Source: Aspidiotus rigidus (lineage: Eukaryota > Arthropoda > Insecta > Hemiptera > Diaspididae). Taken from it: 64,000 nt of DNA. Below the pieces are notes generated by a model. The model was not told the origin of the DNA and did not search any database. It saw only the letters and a list, made by a program, of their open reading frames with translations. The DNA is taken from positions 10,848,001-10,912,000 of the forward strand of contig JAVHKY010000013.1 of assembly GCA_035079385.1 (NCBI GenBank), read 5' to 3'. The translations under genes and the position numbers were made by a program. Positions within the stretch are counted from its first letter, which is position 1. Each line of letters opens with the position of its first letter. Below, piece after piece: positions 54,813-64,000 of this stretch.

Positions 54813-57800
54813 AATAGAAACTGTTAGGCAAAATTTACTCGTTAAGGACCAAAAAAATTTTACGATGGATCTGCTCTTTCTTTTAGCTACACCACAGGAG
54901 CCTGCATCTTCCACTAATCAGATTGCAGATATCTACAATTATGGCACTGACATTCCCTTGACACATGTAGTTCAACAGAATAACTGAGTGCCTTTATCAG
55001 TTCGAATAATTCGAGTGAGATGAAGATATATGGGCGTGTCACCGGTCCGATAGAGGGGAATCAAATCGATTCCAAATGACGTATCGGGTTTGAAGGGATT
55101 GTGCGTAAGACTGCTGCTACTCATCGAGATATTTATAATGTATTCAGAAAGACTGCTACTACTTATCGAGATATTTATAATGTATTCGTATGTACCTACG
55201 TCATATCCTTACCTGACTTCGCGATATAGCGATGTGTTTCGTCTTACTGCAAGAATATTTCCCTGCCTCTGCATCCTCTCTATCTCCTCTTCCGCTTTAG
55301 CATCGAATCATAAAACGTAATCGTCTCACCTGCATTTTATACCTTCGAGAACGAGATTACTTCGGTATCCCCTCCTCGCGGACCATCAGTAGTTTGTAAA
55401 CCAACGGATGGGAATTACACATCTAAAGTACATATTTCAAGGAGGGTAAATTGTAGTACCGAGAGAGCGAGGCCTTGACTTATTTTGAAGACTCGAAAAA
55501 ATCCCCACTATCGAGCTATACCTACATGATAATGAAGTGACCTGGAAGTTGAGTTATATCTGTGGGAGAAGGATGGAAAATTTCTTCAGAGAATGATAAT
55601 TTAGCAAGGAAGGTAGAATTAATCAACCATATTGCATCTTGGGAGAGCGTCATGGTCTGGGATCTACAGAACAATAGCTGACGATCTATGGCTGGCGAAG
55701 TGTACTAGTGCAAAGGTCGAAGAAATTAATTCGGAATGACTCGTGGCTTCGGCGTCAATAGGTTACTTAATTATCATAACTAATGGAAGAATACGTAAAA
55801 AAAACTCATCCTTTCTTTCTTCATCGTGAAGAGAATCGATTGAAAATATTTTCGGAAAAGAGAGTGGGATTTAAAATAACAGTATCTTCGTCCTACGTCT
55901 CTATGAAGGGTAAAAAACGAACGAGGTCAAACACGTACTGCGATAACAAAGGTGTATTCTCTCCTTCAGAGGTGATTATAATTATGTCAGAGTGTAGTTA
56001 TCTTTTTCTTTTCAATCTTACCAATCCATCGATGAATTTTTTCGTTAATTGTGTCATTTTTACTTTTATTTCACTCTAATCAAACTACTGGCTTTTTGGC
56101 CTCTACAAAAGTCTTTATCAAGCAAATTTCTCCATCTGATACGCTTTCATCGTCCAACCATTCTAATGATCGCTAGCTGAAATAGCTGTTATTGATATGC
56201 AGAATACAAGCAGGCTAACAGACATCAAAAACGAATAATGAGATTGTGACACAATTATTCCTCCCCGTCACTCCATTACATTCTTAACACGACACGTAAC
56301 GTGTCATAAAAACGTATTGAGACTGACGTCATTGATGATTCAATGCATGCTATTATTCTTCATTCTCCTGGTGGGATTAATTTTTTGTGCTCTCTAAAGT
56401 TAGAGATTTTACCTTGCGTGGAGTATTCTTCTTTTCTTGTTAGTTTATTCATCTGTTACGATGTAAGGCTAAGTGCACTTTTTCCCAGATTCTTAGAATT
56501 CTAAAGGCGTAATTTGACCATCATATTTAAGAAGCTCGTGTACGGTCTAGAAAATTAGCGTAGGAAGGTTTCAATATTAGGAGGGAGAGGGGAGTGGTTG
56601 AATGGTTCGCAAGAAGCAAAACTTTATCCACTGACCGTACTCTTGATGGTTCTCTTCTCCGCCCCATCCATCAAAGCATACAATAATGAAACCCCTATAG
56701 TACCTAGTCATTTTGAAACTTATAGAATCTGAGGGAAATATCTGGTAAATAGTTATCAGGCATACACCATGTCAGATAAGTAGTCACCGACACTGAAAGG
56801 AATTCAGAGGGGTCGGAAAAAACTTGTTGGTATCCACATACAAAAGATTACTTTCCGAAATTAGGGAAAGGCTGTGAAGAAAAAACTGACAGTACTCAAA
56901 GAAATTAGTTAAGCGACGAGTGCTTAGTGGTCGTGGGACAAAGAAAGGCTCTGAAAAGTAAAAAATGTATGCAGGCTTTCTATAGTCATCATCCAAGTTG
57001 GAGTTTGAAATTTCTCCAAATCTCTTGAAAACATAAGAATTTGGACGCGCACGTCTACCAGAAAAATATACAGTACGCCAAACAAAAATTCTCCCGAGTT
57101 TCTGAACCGGACGTCGACTGTGTCATTTTCTCGAACTAAATTCTCTTCGCTATATGGGAATCGAATATCGAAATTTCTTGAGAAGTTCCTTCTGTGCAAA
57201 AGAACTCAAGCGAAAAACTTTTCCAAGTCCCTTGATAGCTTCACAATCCGGACGTGATAAGTCCCCAAACAGGTCAAGGTCATCCGCTGAGAATATGTAC
57301 CTCCGACAAAAGCAATAGGGTGGTTGTCCGCTGAAAAGAAGAAACTAATGGAAAGCACAGGAATTTCCATCAGTTCTATCGTAATGATGTCTGATGTACG
57401 TAGAGATGAATTCATGGTAGATACGTATAAATCATTTTCAGCAATAAGTAATACTTAGCGGATATCGGAAACGCATAACGACGCGAAAACAGACACCCAT
57501 ATCGATACTTGGTGAACCGTAGGGAATATTAAGCCGACGTAATGTAGATTAGCATACATTTAGGTCGCTTTGATACACGCAACAAACGCGGTAATTTGTA
57601 CTGAAAACGAAATTATTCCAAACTAACTATAGACCTTCACGGAACTGCGGATCAACCAGGGTCGAGTCACGTCGTCTTATCGGTGCAACTACAAATAATA
57701 TAAATCGACTGGACCACATAGAAATGTAGGTACCTACTCTAAATTATTATCAATGGCAAGGTTGTTATACAGAGTACGAAGGATTTTAGCGACAAAATAT

Positions 57801-58192
57801 CGTGACCCTACGTATGGCATAATTCGAGGTTTCCGATAGTGTTTTCTAATAGGTGTGAAATATTCCGCGAGATTTGCACGAATCGATTTATTAGAATTTG
57901 CAGGAATCGGTAAATTGATGACGAGTGAGTTTAACTGAGCGGAAAAGTGGAAATGACCAATGAAGAGTTTTAAGAAATATAAAGAGTAATAAAAAATACT
58001 AAGAAAAATTTTGAAGGTATTGTAATGTAATATGGATGATAAAAATGATTGCTCTAGTGTGATGGGGTGAAGCGAGCTTGACCTGGGGTGGGAGAGGTAT
58101 TTAAGATTTAGAAGTCTCGAACTTGATGCTGTTTGTAGTTACCATGCCATAAAAACCTCTCTACGATGCGGAAAGAGTCCTTAATAATGAAG
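54813..58192. other. Non-coding with local repeats
   Basis: A 37-bp tandem duplication at about 55118-55190 (CGAGATATTTATAATGTATTC twice). The 55258-55425 segment duplicates sequences at 51165-51290 and 52283-52330. No supported gene. Confidence 0.45.
55258..55425. repeat. Dispersed direct repeat of 51165-51290 and 52283-52330
   Basis: Shared words include TCTCCTCTTCCGCTT, CATTTTATACCTTCGAGAAC and GACCATCAGTAGT. In the copy at 55258 the two segments are adjacent; in the other place they are about 1 kb apart. Confidence 0.8.
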
Positions 58193-58336
58193 ATATGTGA
58201 CCTGCGATGAGAAAAGGATGCTCATTGCCCACTGACAGGAACACCATTTCTCTCTAATTAGACATCCAATCAGACATAAATGGTGTTCTTGTGCCAATGG
58301 GCAATGAGCATCCTTTTTTCATCGCGGGTCACATAT
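58193..58336. repeat. Hairpin with 57-59-bp arms
   Basis: Arms 58193-58249 and 58278-58336 are near-exact reverse complements (for example GGATGCTCATTGCCC and GGGCAATGAGCATCC). The loop is 28 bases. The ends ATATGTGACC/GGGTCACATAT could be terminal repeats of a tiny MITE. Confidence 0.9.
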
Positions 58337-58486
58337 AACGAATAGTATAGGGGTAGTTGTATAGTACGCTGGAGATTGTGAAGATTGTCGTTTAATTGTA
58401 CCATTCCGAAACCATTTTGCGGCTATAAGATAGAAACCTATACTTGATTGACATCCCCCATAGCTTAGGCAAATTAGCTTTACAAT

Positions 58487-58690
58487 GAGAAAAAATTGCT
58501 ACCTCATATTTGTTCGCGCAAATGTGTTCGTTGAGGTGCCCATAATGAGAATCCAAAAACTTTACCCCCTCACCGACGCCGCTACCATCAAGGGGGCGGA
58601 ACGTCTCTCAATGTTCAGTTTTTTCGATCTTTCAAAATCTATGGACTTTAGAGCGAAAATACATCACTCCACTTCCCTACAAAATAGATT
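58487..58690 (+). repeat. Dispersed repeat, inverted copy at 60412-60612
   Basis: About 200 bases similar to the reverse complement of 60412-60612. Shared words include TTTGTTCGCGCAAAT, CATAATGAGAATCCAA and ATGCATCACTCCA-like sequence. Both copies lack stable open frames. Probably part of an unidentified transposon. Confidence 0.75.
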
Positions 58691-59204
58691 CCCATAAGAG
58701 TATACATTCTGATATGAGTGAAAGTCGTACAGCAATTCTTTGAATTTTGAGAAAATATTATTTCCAACATTTTTCTCGCAAATTTTGCAGAAAATGTAGT
58801 TTGTACACTTTTGCAATTTGTAGCATAATTCAGCATACATTGATTTTAATTCACTAAACCTATTTGAGAGCAAAATTTGGAAAGGACTGAGGTCTGAGAA
58901 ATACCAACAGTCAAGTCGAGTGCATTTGGATTCAGAATGTGTCCAACAATCTACTGCAGCGACGAAAAAATATAGAGGGTAATTCCTGAGTGAAAAGACA
59001 AATAATTTAGAAATTACGTGAACTATTTCCTTCAACTTGAAATGATATCATATCAGATCATTTAAATTTGCGTCTATTGTAGCTTCGTCGGCGATAATAA
59101 TACGTCGCGAAGTCATAGTCAAATGAACTAAACATTCTGCACGACAAAATTTCCCTGATGGTGATAAAATTATCCAGAAAGTTGAAGCAGATTTATTAAG
59201 AGGT

Positions 59205-59310
59205 AATTAACCTGTTCTACGCGAGGATTTTTTGAAAAATTTGCCACCCGACGTCCGGCTAAAATGGACTTGAAAAAATTTTGCTTATTTTCTTGAGCTA
59301 TATGATGATA
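59205..59310 (+). mobile_element. Left-end fragment of the satellite-bearing element
   Basis: It reads TTAACCTGTTCTACG then AAATTTGCC and a CGACGTCCGGC block, matching the inverted terminal and subterminal blocks of copies A and B with mutations. It is truncated before the TTTA microsatellite. Confidence 0.5.
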
Positions 59311-59335
59311 GGAGGAGAATGACGAGAGGATTTGG

Positions 59336-59337
59336 AT

Positions 59338-59369
<32 letters not shown>

Positions 59370-59489
59370 TTATTTATTTATTTATCTATCTATCTATTTA
59401 TTTATTTATTTATTTATTTATTTATCTATTTATTTATTATTTTATTTACTTATTTATTTATCTATCCATTTATTTATTAATTTATTTAG
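59336..59489. repeat. (TTTA)n microsatellite with TCTA variants
   Basis: About 38 tetranucleotide units, mostly TTTA with interspersed TCTA. The 60-codon open frame across it is an artefact. Confidence 0.95.
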
Positions 59490-59901
59490 TTTCTTTCTTT
59501 CTTTTTTTATATGATAGGAAGACAAATCCCCTGTCATGAGTATCTCGGAGGTCAAAATGTTCTACGTGGAGTTTTTTGTAAAATCTGCCTCCTCGTTTTA
59601 TATCTTTAAGGAAGCCTCAATTTTTAATACCACCGATTTCGTTCCTGAATTAAAACTTTCTGTGTGCCTTGTCGGAAGTCGATTAATAACATATAATTAC
59701 TAGGCTAAGAATAAGTTCGTGAGACACTCAGCCTAACATCGTGCACCTCGTCAGACAAATAATAAATTATACAAGCTTCACGAGTTGGAGGGATTCCTCA
59801 TAAATAAAGGGTATTTTTAAGAGTAGAAATAAAGAGAATGTGACTATTCTCCTCATTTATACTATTATATAAGCTTTATTATGGAAATGGAGGGGAGGGA
59901 G

Positions 59902-60378
59902 TCTCAAGATTAATTTCCTAGACCTCACCGTTTCCATCGGTAATCCCCGTCATAAGTTCAGTGTCCTCAGGAAAGAGACAGCTGTCGATATTCCGATTAA
60001 TGGGTCATTTTTCTGCCCTATGACCCACAAATTTACAGCATTCGATTCATTCATTCATAATCTAGTCCATATTCCCATGGATTGTAACGATTTTGTTCGC
60101 AAAGTTCTAATTCTCAAATCTCTCGTCAAGTCGAAAATGATCCGCCAGAAGGCCACGAAAAAATGCCTCGACCTCACCCCCGCCCCCACGCAAAATTCAT
60201 ACAAATGGGTCAAGCTGCACTACTTAGAATAGATGAATATTTTCGCGCGTTGGGCCGTACCCTTCGCCACTTTGGTATCCTCCCAGTCCTGATAGGCAGC
60301 ACTTTCCGAGAAAAATCGCAAAAACTGCAAGAAAGCAATGCTATACGACTTCCATTCACTGAAATATACATTGTTTGA
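59902..60378 (+). mobile_element. Penelope-like retroelement fragment (C-terminal reverse transcriptase)
   Basis: A frame starting near 59902 reads INFLDLTVSIGN, then FSVLRKETAVDIPINGS, a CPMTHKFTAF block and HNLVHIPM. This matches the FLDLTI / RKPT-D / HP..HK.A / IPL pattern after the catalytic core in Penelope-type reverse transcriptases. After one frameshift (about 60163) the thumb-like region continues (GRTLRHFGILPVLIGST, then LPFTEIY) up to TGA at 60376-60378. The upstream catalytic core and the downstream GIY-YIG endonuclease are absent. Assignment is from motif memory only. Confidence 0.6.
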
Positions 60379-60411
60379 GGGTTCAGTTTGTATGAAATTT
60401 TACGTATAATA

Positions 60412-60612
60412 AATTTGGAGTGATGCATCTTTGCTCTAAAGACTATAGTTTTCGAGAAAAATCGAATAAACTGAAAATTGAGAAACATTCCGACCCCCCT
60501 GGTGGTAGCGGTGTCGGTGAAGAGTTAAAGTTATTGGATTCTCATTATGGCCATCTCGATGAGAAAATTTGCGCGAACAAACGTGAGGTAGTGATTTTTC
60601 TCCATTTGAACT
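60412..60612 (-). repeat. Inverted copy of the 58487-58690 repeat
   Basis: It starts 34 bases after the end of the Penelope-like fragment. Together with the copy at 58487 it forms a widely spaced inverted pair (about 2.1 kb). Confidence 0.75.
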
Positions 60613-60791
60613 TTATTCATTGCTAATTTGCCTGGACTACCATGACACGATCACATGCTCACCGTTTCGCTCCAAGATGCACACATTCATATTTTTCTGC
60701 GTTGTTTCACGGACACTCCCCCCTTGACTATTGTCTCTATATATCTCGTTAATTTACACATTTCTAAAGCTATCCTATATCTTCCTCTAGC

Positions 60792-61079
60792 ATGTCTAAC
60801 AGCCCACTTCCAATACCTTGTGCTTCGAGCCTATTGAAAAAGGGGGATGGACTTGAAATAAACTTGGAGCCAGAAAGACTATACGTCCTAAAAAAAACAT
60901 CCGAGTTCAGAGTGCAGATTTTGAATAAACGCCGAATGAGATCCCTATACATTGATTCTCCGAGCATTCGATATCTACCGATAGTCTATTTTAAAAGTTA
61001 TATCATACTTGCAGTATTGCAGATCGCATTAAATTTTTTTAAATCTCAATTGAAAGAAGAAAAAAAAATGAATACGTAA
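60792..61079 (+). CDS. Uncertain 95-codon open frame with one hydrophobic segment
   Basis: The start at 60792 gives a basic protein with a membrane-like segment (SYIILAVLQIALNFF, about residues 70-84) and a lysine-rich tail. It has no recognised family, splice sites or promoter. It could be a chance frame or a transposon remnant, given its surroundings. Confidence 0.15.
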   Translation: MSNSPLPIPCASSLLKKGDGLEINLEPERLYVLKKTSEFRVQILNKRRMRSLYIDSPSIRYLPIVYFKSYIILAVLQIALNFFKSQLKEEKKMNT

Positions 61080-62590
61080 TGCTAAAATAGTTTAGTAGTA
61101 ACCTCCTGTATTACATTACTGTACTTAGCCAACAGAATAACATTCATTATGTATCTCTATAGTAAGTTATTATACTCGTATCTCGCTTCCGCACTAGGAG
61201 GAAATTTCTCGTAAGAGAAGCGTTGTCATTTTTGTTAAATAAAACGGCACTTCCATTGTCAGTAGGGCATCTCACTCGAACGTTCAGCAGAAATGATCGT
61301 AACTTCTCGGAATCGATAATTACTTTTGAACTTTCTACAGCGTTTTTCAATAGAGATTCTTGTGGTTTCGTGTGCTGTTTCGAATGGATACTTTAAAATG
61401 CGTATGTAGTCCTCTGACTCGGTCACAAGATGTTGTTATCGGTATTCTTATTTTATGCAGGTCGCCTCCAGTAGATGTGTCAGTGGTTCGTTAATTTTCG
61501 TGTCTCACGATGTGCTGGAATGTATGAACTTCAGGAGGTTCATCGATTAGGGTGCTAGCCGATAGCACTTTTACAAATGTCCTTTCAGGAACATTCAAAG
61601 TTTTTTCTATGAAAACCTCTAGAACATCAAGTATAGCAATGTATGATTACGGGCTTTAAAAGAAGGTAATTCTAGCAGTATAATATAGAGTCCTTAGTCT
61701 AATGAGCTCGATGTAAACTTGGATTAGATTTAAAGGAATAATTTAGTTCTGGATAAAATAGCCAAAAGTTATCTAAGAGATAGAGATAGTCAAATGCAAG
61801 ATTTAAAACGTTTTCTTCATTCGTACTCATTTCTTAACTCTGATACTTTACTTATTCTATAAATTTTTGAGGCTTGGGTTTGATCCGCCTATGTAAAGGT
61901 CGAGATTTTGCAGGTACTTCGAGTATGTGGGGATAAGTGGGTAAGGATGATCGGGCAGTTAGAAGATTAGGCCGAGTGAAACGATTAATCCATATGAAAT
62001 CCACAAAGGTATTACGATCTGTCATGGGAGGATCCAGACCAGGATTTTAGAGCAAGGGGGGGGGTGAACTTTTTCAATTTTCTTAGAATAGGAGGGGAAT
62101 TGTGAGAAAAAGAAACCATAAAAACTTTTTTTATCCACGAATTTTATATTTTTCTTTACAGTTCCTCAATGGGGTGGGAGGAGGGTGCTACTCTGGTAGA
62201 TTTACTTCTGATATATGATAAATCCATTCCAGAAGTATTAGGTACCATTTAATAATCAGATCTAAGGACAGTACTCGGAGCGTTTCGAGTCCTTAATTCT
62301 GGATTTGTGTTAAAGCAGCTGAGTCTCCGCTTCAATTACTTTTACGCCATTTTCTTTGCATTCTCAACTCAATTCACAATCTACGTTCCGCATGATTTTT
62401 TCGTTCTTTTTCTTTGAACTCACATTCATAAATCTTTCAAGCTAAATCCTCTCTCTCGGTCAAATAGACGATCGACACCTTGGAGAGAGCGTTTCTTAGA
62501 AACGTAACTAAAGCAGTGTTGCCACATGATTTCTACGAAAATCCGTTGTCTGACTTTTAAGAGAACGCGCACAGATTTTTCACAGAAATA
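61080..62590. other. No feature seen
   Basis: AT-rich sequence without a supported gene or clear repeat. Confidence 0.5.
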
Positions 62591-62744
62591 TGACCGAGGA
62601 TGAGAAAAAGGACCTTGGTGGGTAAAAAAATTGATTTTCCCTGATTACACCACGTGAAAGAGCGTCAAAAATTATGTAAAGAACTATCATAAATAGGGAA
62701 ATTGATTTTTTGCTCACCAAGGTGCCCTTTCTCATCCTCGGTCA
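62591..62744. repeat. Hairpin with about 50-bp arms
   Basis: Arms 62591-62642 and 62695-62744 are reverse complements with a few mismatches (TGACCGAGGATGAGAAA and TTTCTCATCCTCGGTCA). The loop is 52 bases. Confidence 0.85.
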
Positions 62745-63040
62745 CATTGACATTCGAAGATGTCCAGGCTGTGGGACGGAATGAACCGGTTTCAGAGTAG
62801 TGGAATCTAGCTTGATTGAAGCCGAATAAAACAGCTCCAGAACCAAATAAACCCGTCGAAACCGGTGCCAGAACAGAAAAATGAAAAAACCCATAAAATT
62901 CGTATTTCGGCGGAAATTTGTGCATATATTTCTCCAAAATCCGTACTTTTTAGCTCACTTCTTCATTACCTGCGTTAGTGAAAACAAGAAGGGATTTCGT
63001 TTCATGGGGAACTTCAACTTCCGTCCAAACCATTTTAATA

Positions 63041-63118
63041 GGGAACCTATTTTATGGTTTTTTTTTTTTAGAAATTTGTCGTCCGCCGTGCGCCGCCTTA
63101 TAAAACAGGTTCCTTGCG
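63041..63118. mobile_element. Minimal copy of the satellite-bearing element
   Basis: GGGAACCTATTTTATGG and ATAAAACAGGTTCC enclose only about 45 bases, including GTCCGCCGTGCGCCG. It is an internally deleted or foldback end copy. Confidence 0.65.
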
Positions 63119-63426
63119 TTCCTCGTTGGACTTCGTTAAGAAAGTCGTCGTTTTCAGATTATCAGAGACTTCTTCTTCTCCGATTCAGGGCTCGAAATTG
63201 TGAGTCTCTTTCGACAAGTCCTCTCCCATCACTTTTTTATCTCTCTCTTTTTTTCTTCGTGTTCTCCCAGTCTTCGGATACCCATGGCCGACCAGAAATC
63301 TTTTCAAGTCTCTGAAGTAGATTGAAGCCCTCATCCAAAGAATTTTTCGAATACCCTCGTCTAGCCCAGACTTTCCTCTCCATAGCTCAAAACGACGGCT
63401 TCCTTAACGGATTCAAACGAGGAACG

Positions 63427-63798
63427 CAGGGAACCTGTTTTATGAGTCAAATTGGTTTTGGTATTGAGAATTCAAGCAAGCCTAGACCTAGTAGAAAGCT
63501 AGTGCTATAAGCCTAGCATAAAATGGGACGTCATCAGTGACCTGGACCTCTTTTTGAGGCTTCAAAATATATAGTCGAGAGTCGACATTTTTCCAAGTCC
63601 CCTTTCTATCATATACAGTTTGGAGGTTGAAATTCTTCCAACCCCCCCCCCCCCCCTATCATACATAGCTCGAGAGTCAACATTTTTCTACGTCCCCTCC
63701 TATCATAATAGCTCAGAGGTCGAAATTTTTCTCAAGTTTTTTGCCGGACGGCGTACGGCAATTTTCTCAAAAACTCTCCCATAAAACAGGTTCCTTGT
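63427..63798. mobile_element. Copy E of the satellite-bearing element, complete with both ends
   Basis: The left end is CAGGGAACCTGTTTTATG and the right end CATAAAACAGGTTCC. It has the same subterminal blocks as copies A and B (GGTATTGAGAATTCAAG; TTGCCGGACGGCG). It holds about four 45-bp-type units in forward orientation and no gene. This compact copy shows the probable ancestral layout. Confidence 0.8.
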
Positions 63799-64000
63799 AA
63801 AAAATCAAGCCCAATTCCTTTCAAACCCCTGTTTTCATATTGGGTCCTCGGATACCCCCGGTCAACCTTCCAATTTCCTAAAGTAGGTCACAACTCCTGT
63901 TCACTAGGGAAACATAATTTTCTGGAGAGATCACGAACGGTGTACGGATATATTTTTCCAAAACAATCCACTCTCCTCCAGCTATTGTAAACATGGACTA
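63799..64000. other. No feature seen
   Basis: The last 200 bases of the window. Nothing recognised. Confidence 0.5.

Noticed and set aside
59332..59514. 60-codon frame rich in Ile/Tyr/Leu
   Set aside because: It is a direct translation of the TTTA microsatellite.
1..64000. CRISPR, phage, operon or other prokaryotic systems
   Set aside because: Spliced animal genes, AT-rich introns and eukaryotic transposons throughout. The regular repeats at 32-33.7 kb have no unique spacers and are a satellite.

Overview
The window is eukaryotic nuclear DNA, almost certainly from an arthropod and probably an insect. It is AT-rich. Its genes are split by GT-AG introns, most of the sequence is intron or intergenic DNA packed with inverted repeats and decayed transposons, and the recognisable proteins are animal families. 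TAGGTACCTA-type words, common in some insect genomes, recur throughout; a hemipteran is possible but this is only a guess. No bacterial, CRISPR or viral system is visible.

The backbone of the left half is one gene on the minus strand, a concentrative nucleoside transporter (SLC28/CNT family). I could assemble it as 12 coding exons between 36781 (start codon) and 6672 (stop codon). All splice phases agree and give 592 residues, the normal size for the family. Its first coding intron (29126-36700) carries a large satellite array with a 45-bp unit, enclosed by ends of a terminal-inverted-repeat element. Its third intron (13780-28709) contains two complete intronless genes of the TraB-domain family, one on each strand (14006-15136 plus, 22832-24289 minus). 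The small introns near the 3' end hold a near-perfect 236-bp palindrome, hairpins, and a nested pair of hAT-like elements.

Upstream of the transporter (38911-40638, minus) lies an almost intronless BTB-BACK-kelch-like gene, with a probable 5' noncoding exon. Two signal-peptide-encoding pieces follow on the plus strand: a possible two-exon small secreted protein (41524-42135) and a first coding exon with a strong splice donor (46686-46769), whose continuation I could not find. The left edge (238-363) holds what looks like the last coding exon of a gene that starts outside the window.

From about 48.8 kb rightward the window is dominated by transposon debris: the 3' tail of a non-LTR element on the minus strand, a 2.3-kb decayed non-LTR element with reverse transcriptase and RNase H on the plus strand, a Penelope-like reverse-transcriptase fragment near 60 kb, hairpin elements, and further copies of the same terminal-repeat element that surrounds the satellite (63.0-63.8 kb).

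The most unusual features are the two TraB genes nested inside a transporter intron, the expansion of an element's internal 45-bp unit into a higher-order satellite, and the high density of long inverted repeats (more than fifteen) in the transporter introns and flanks.
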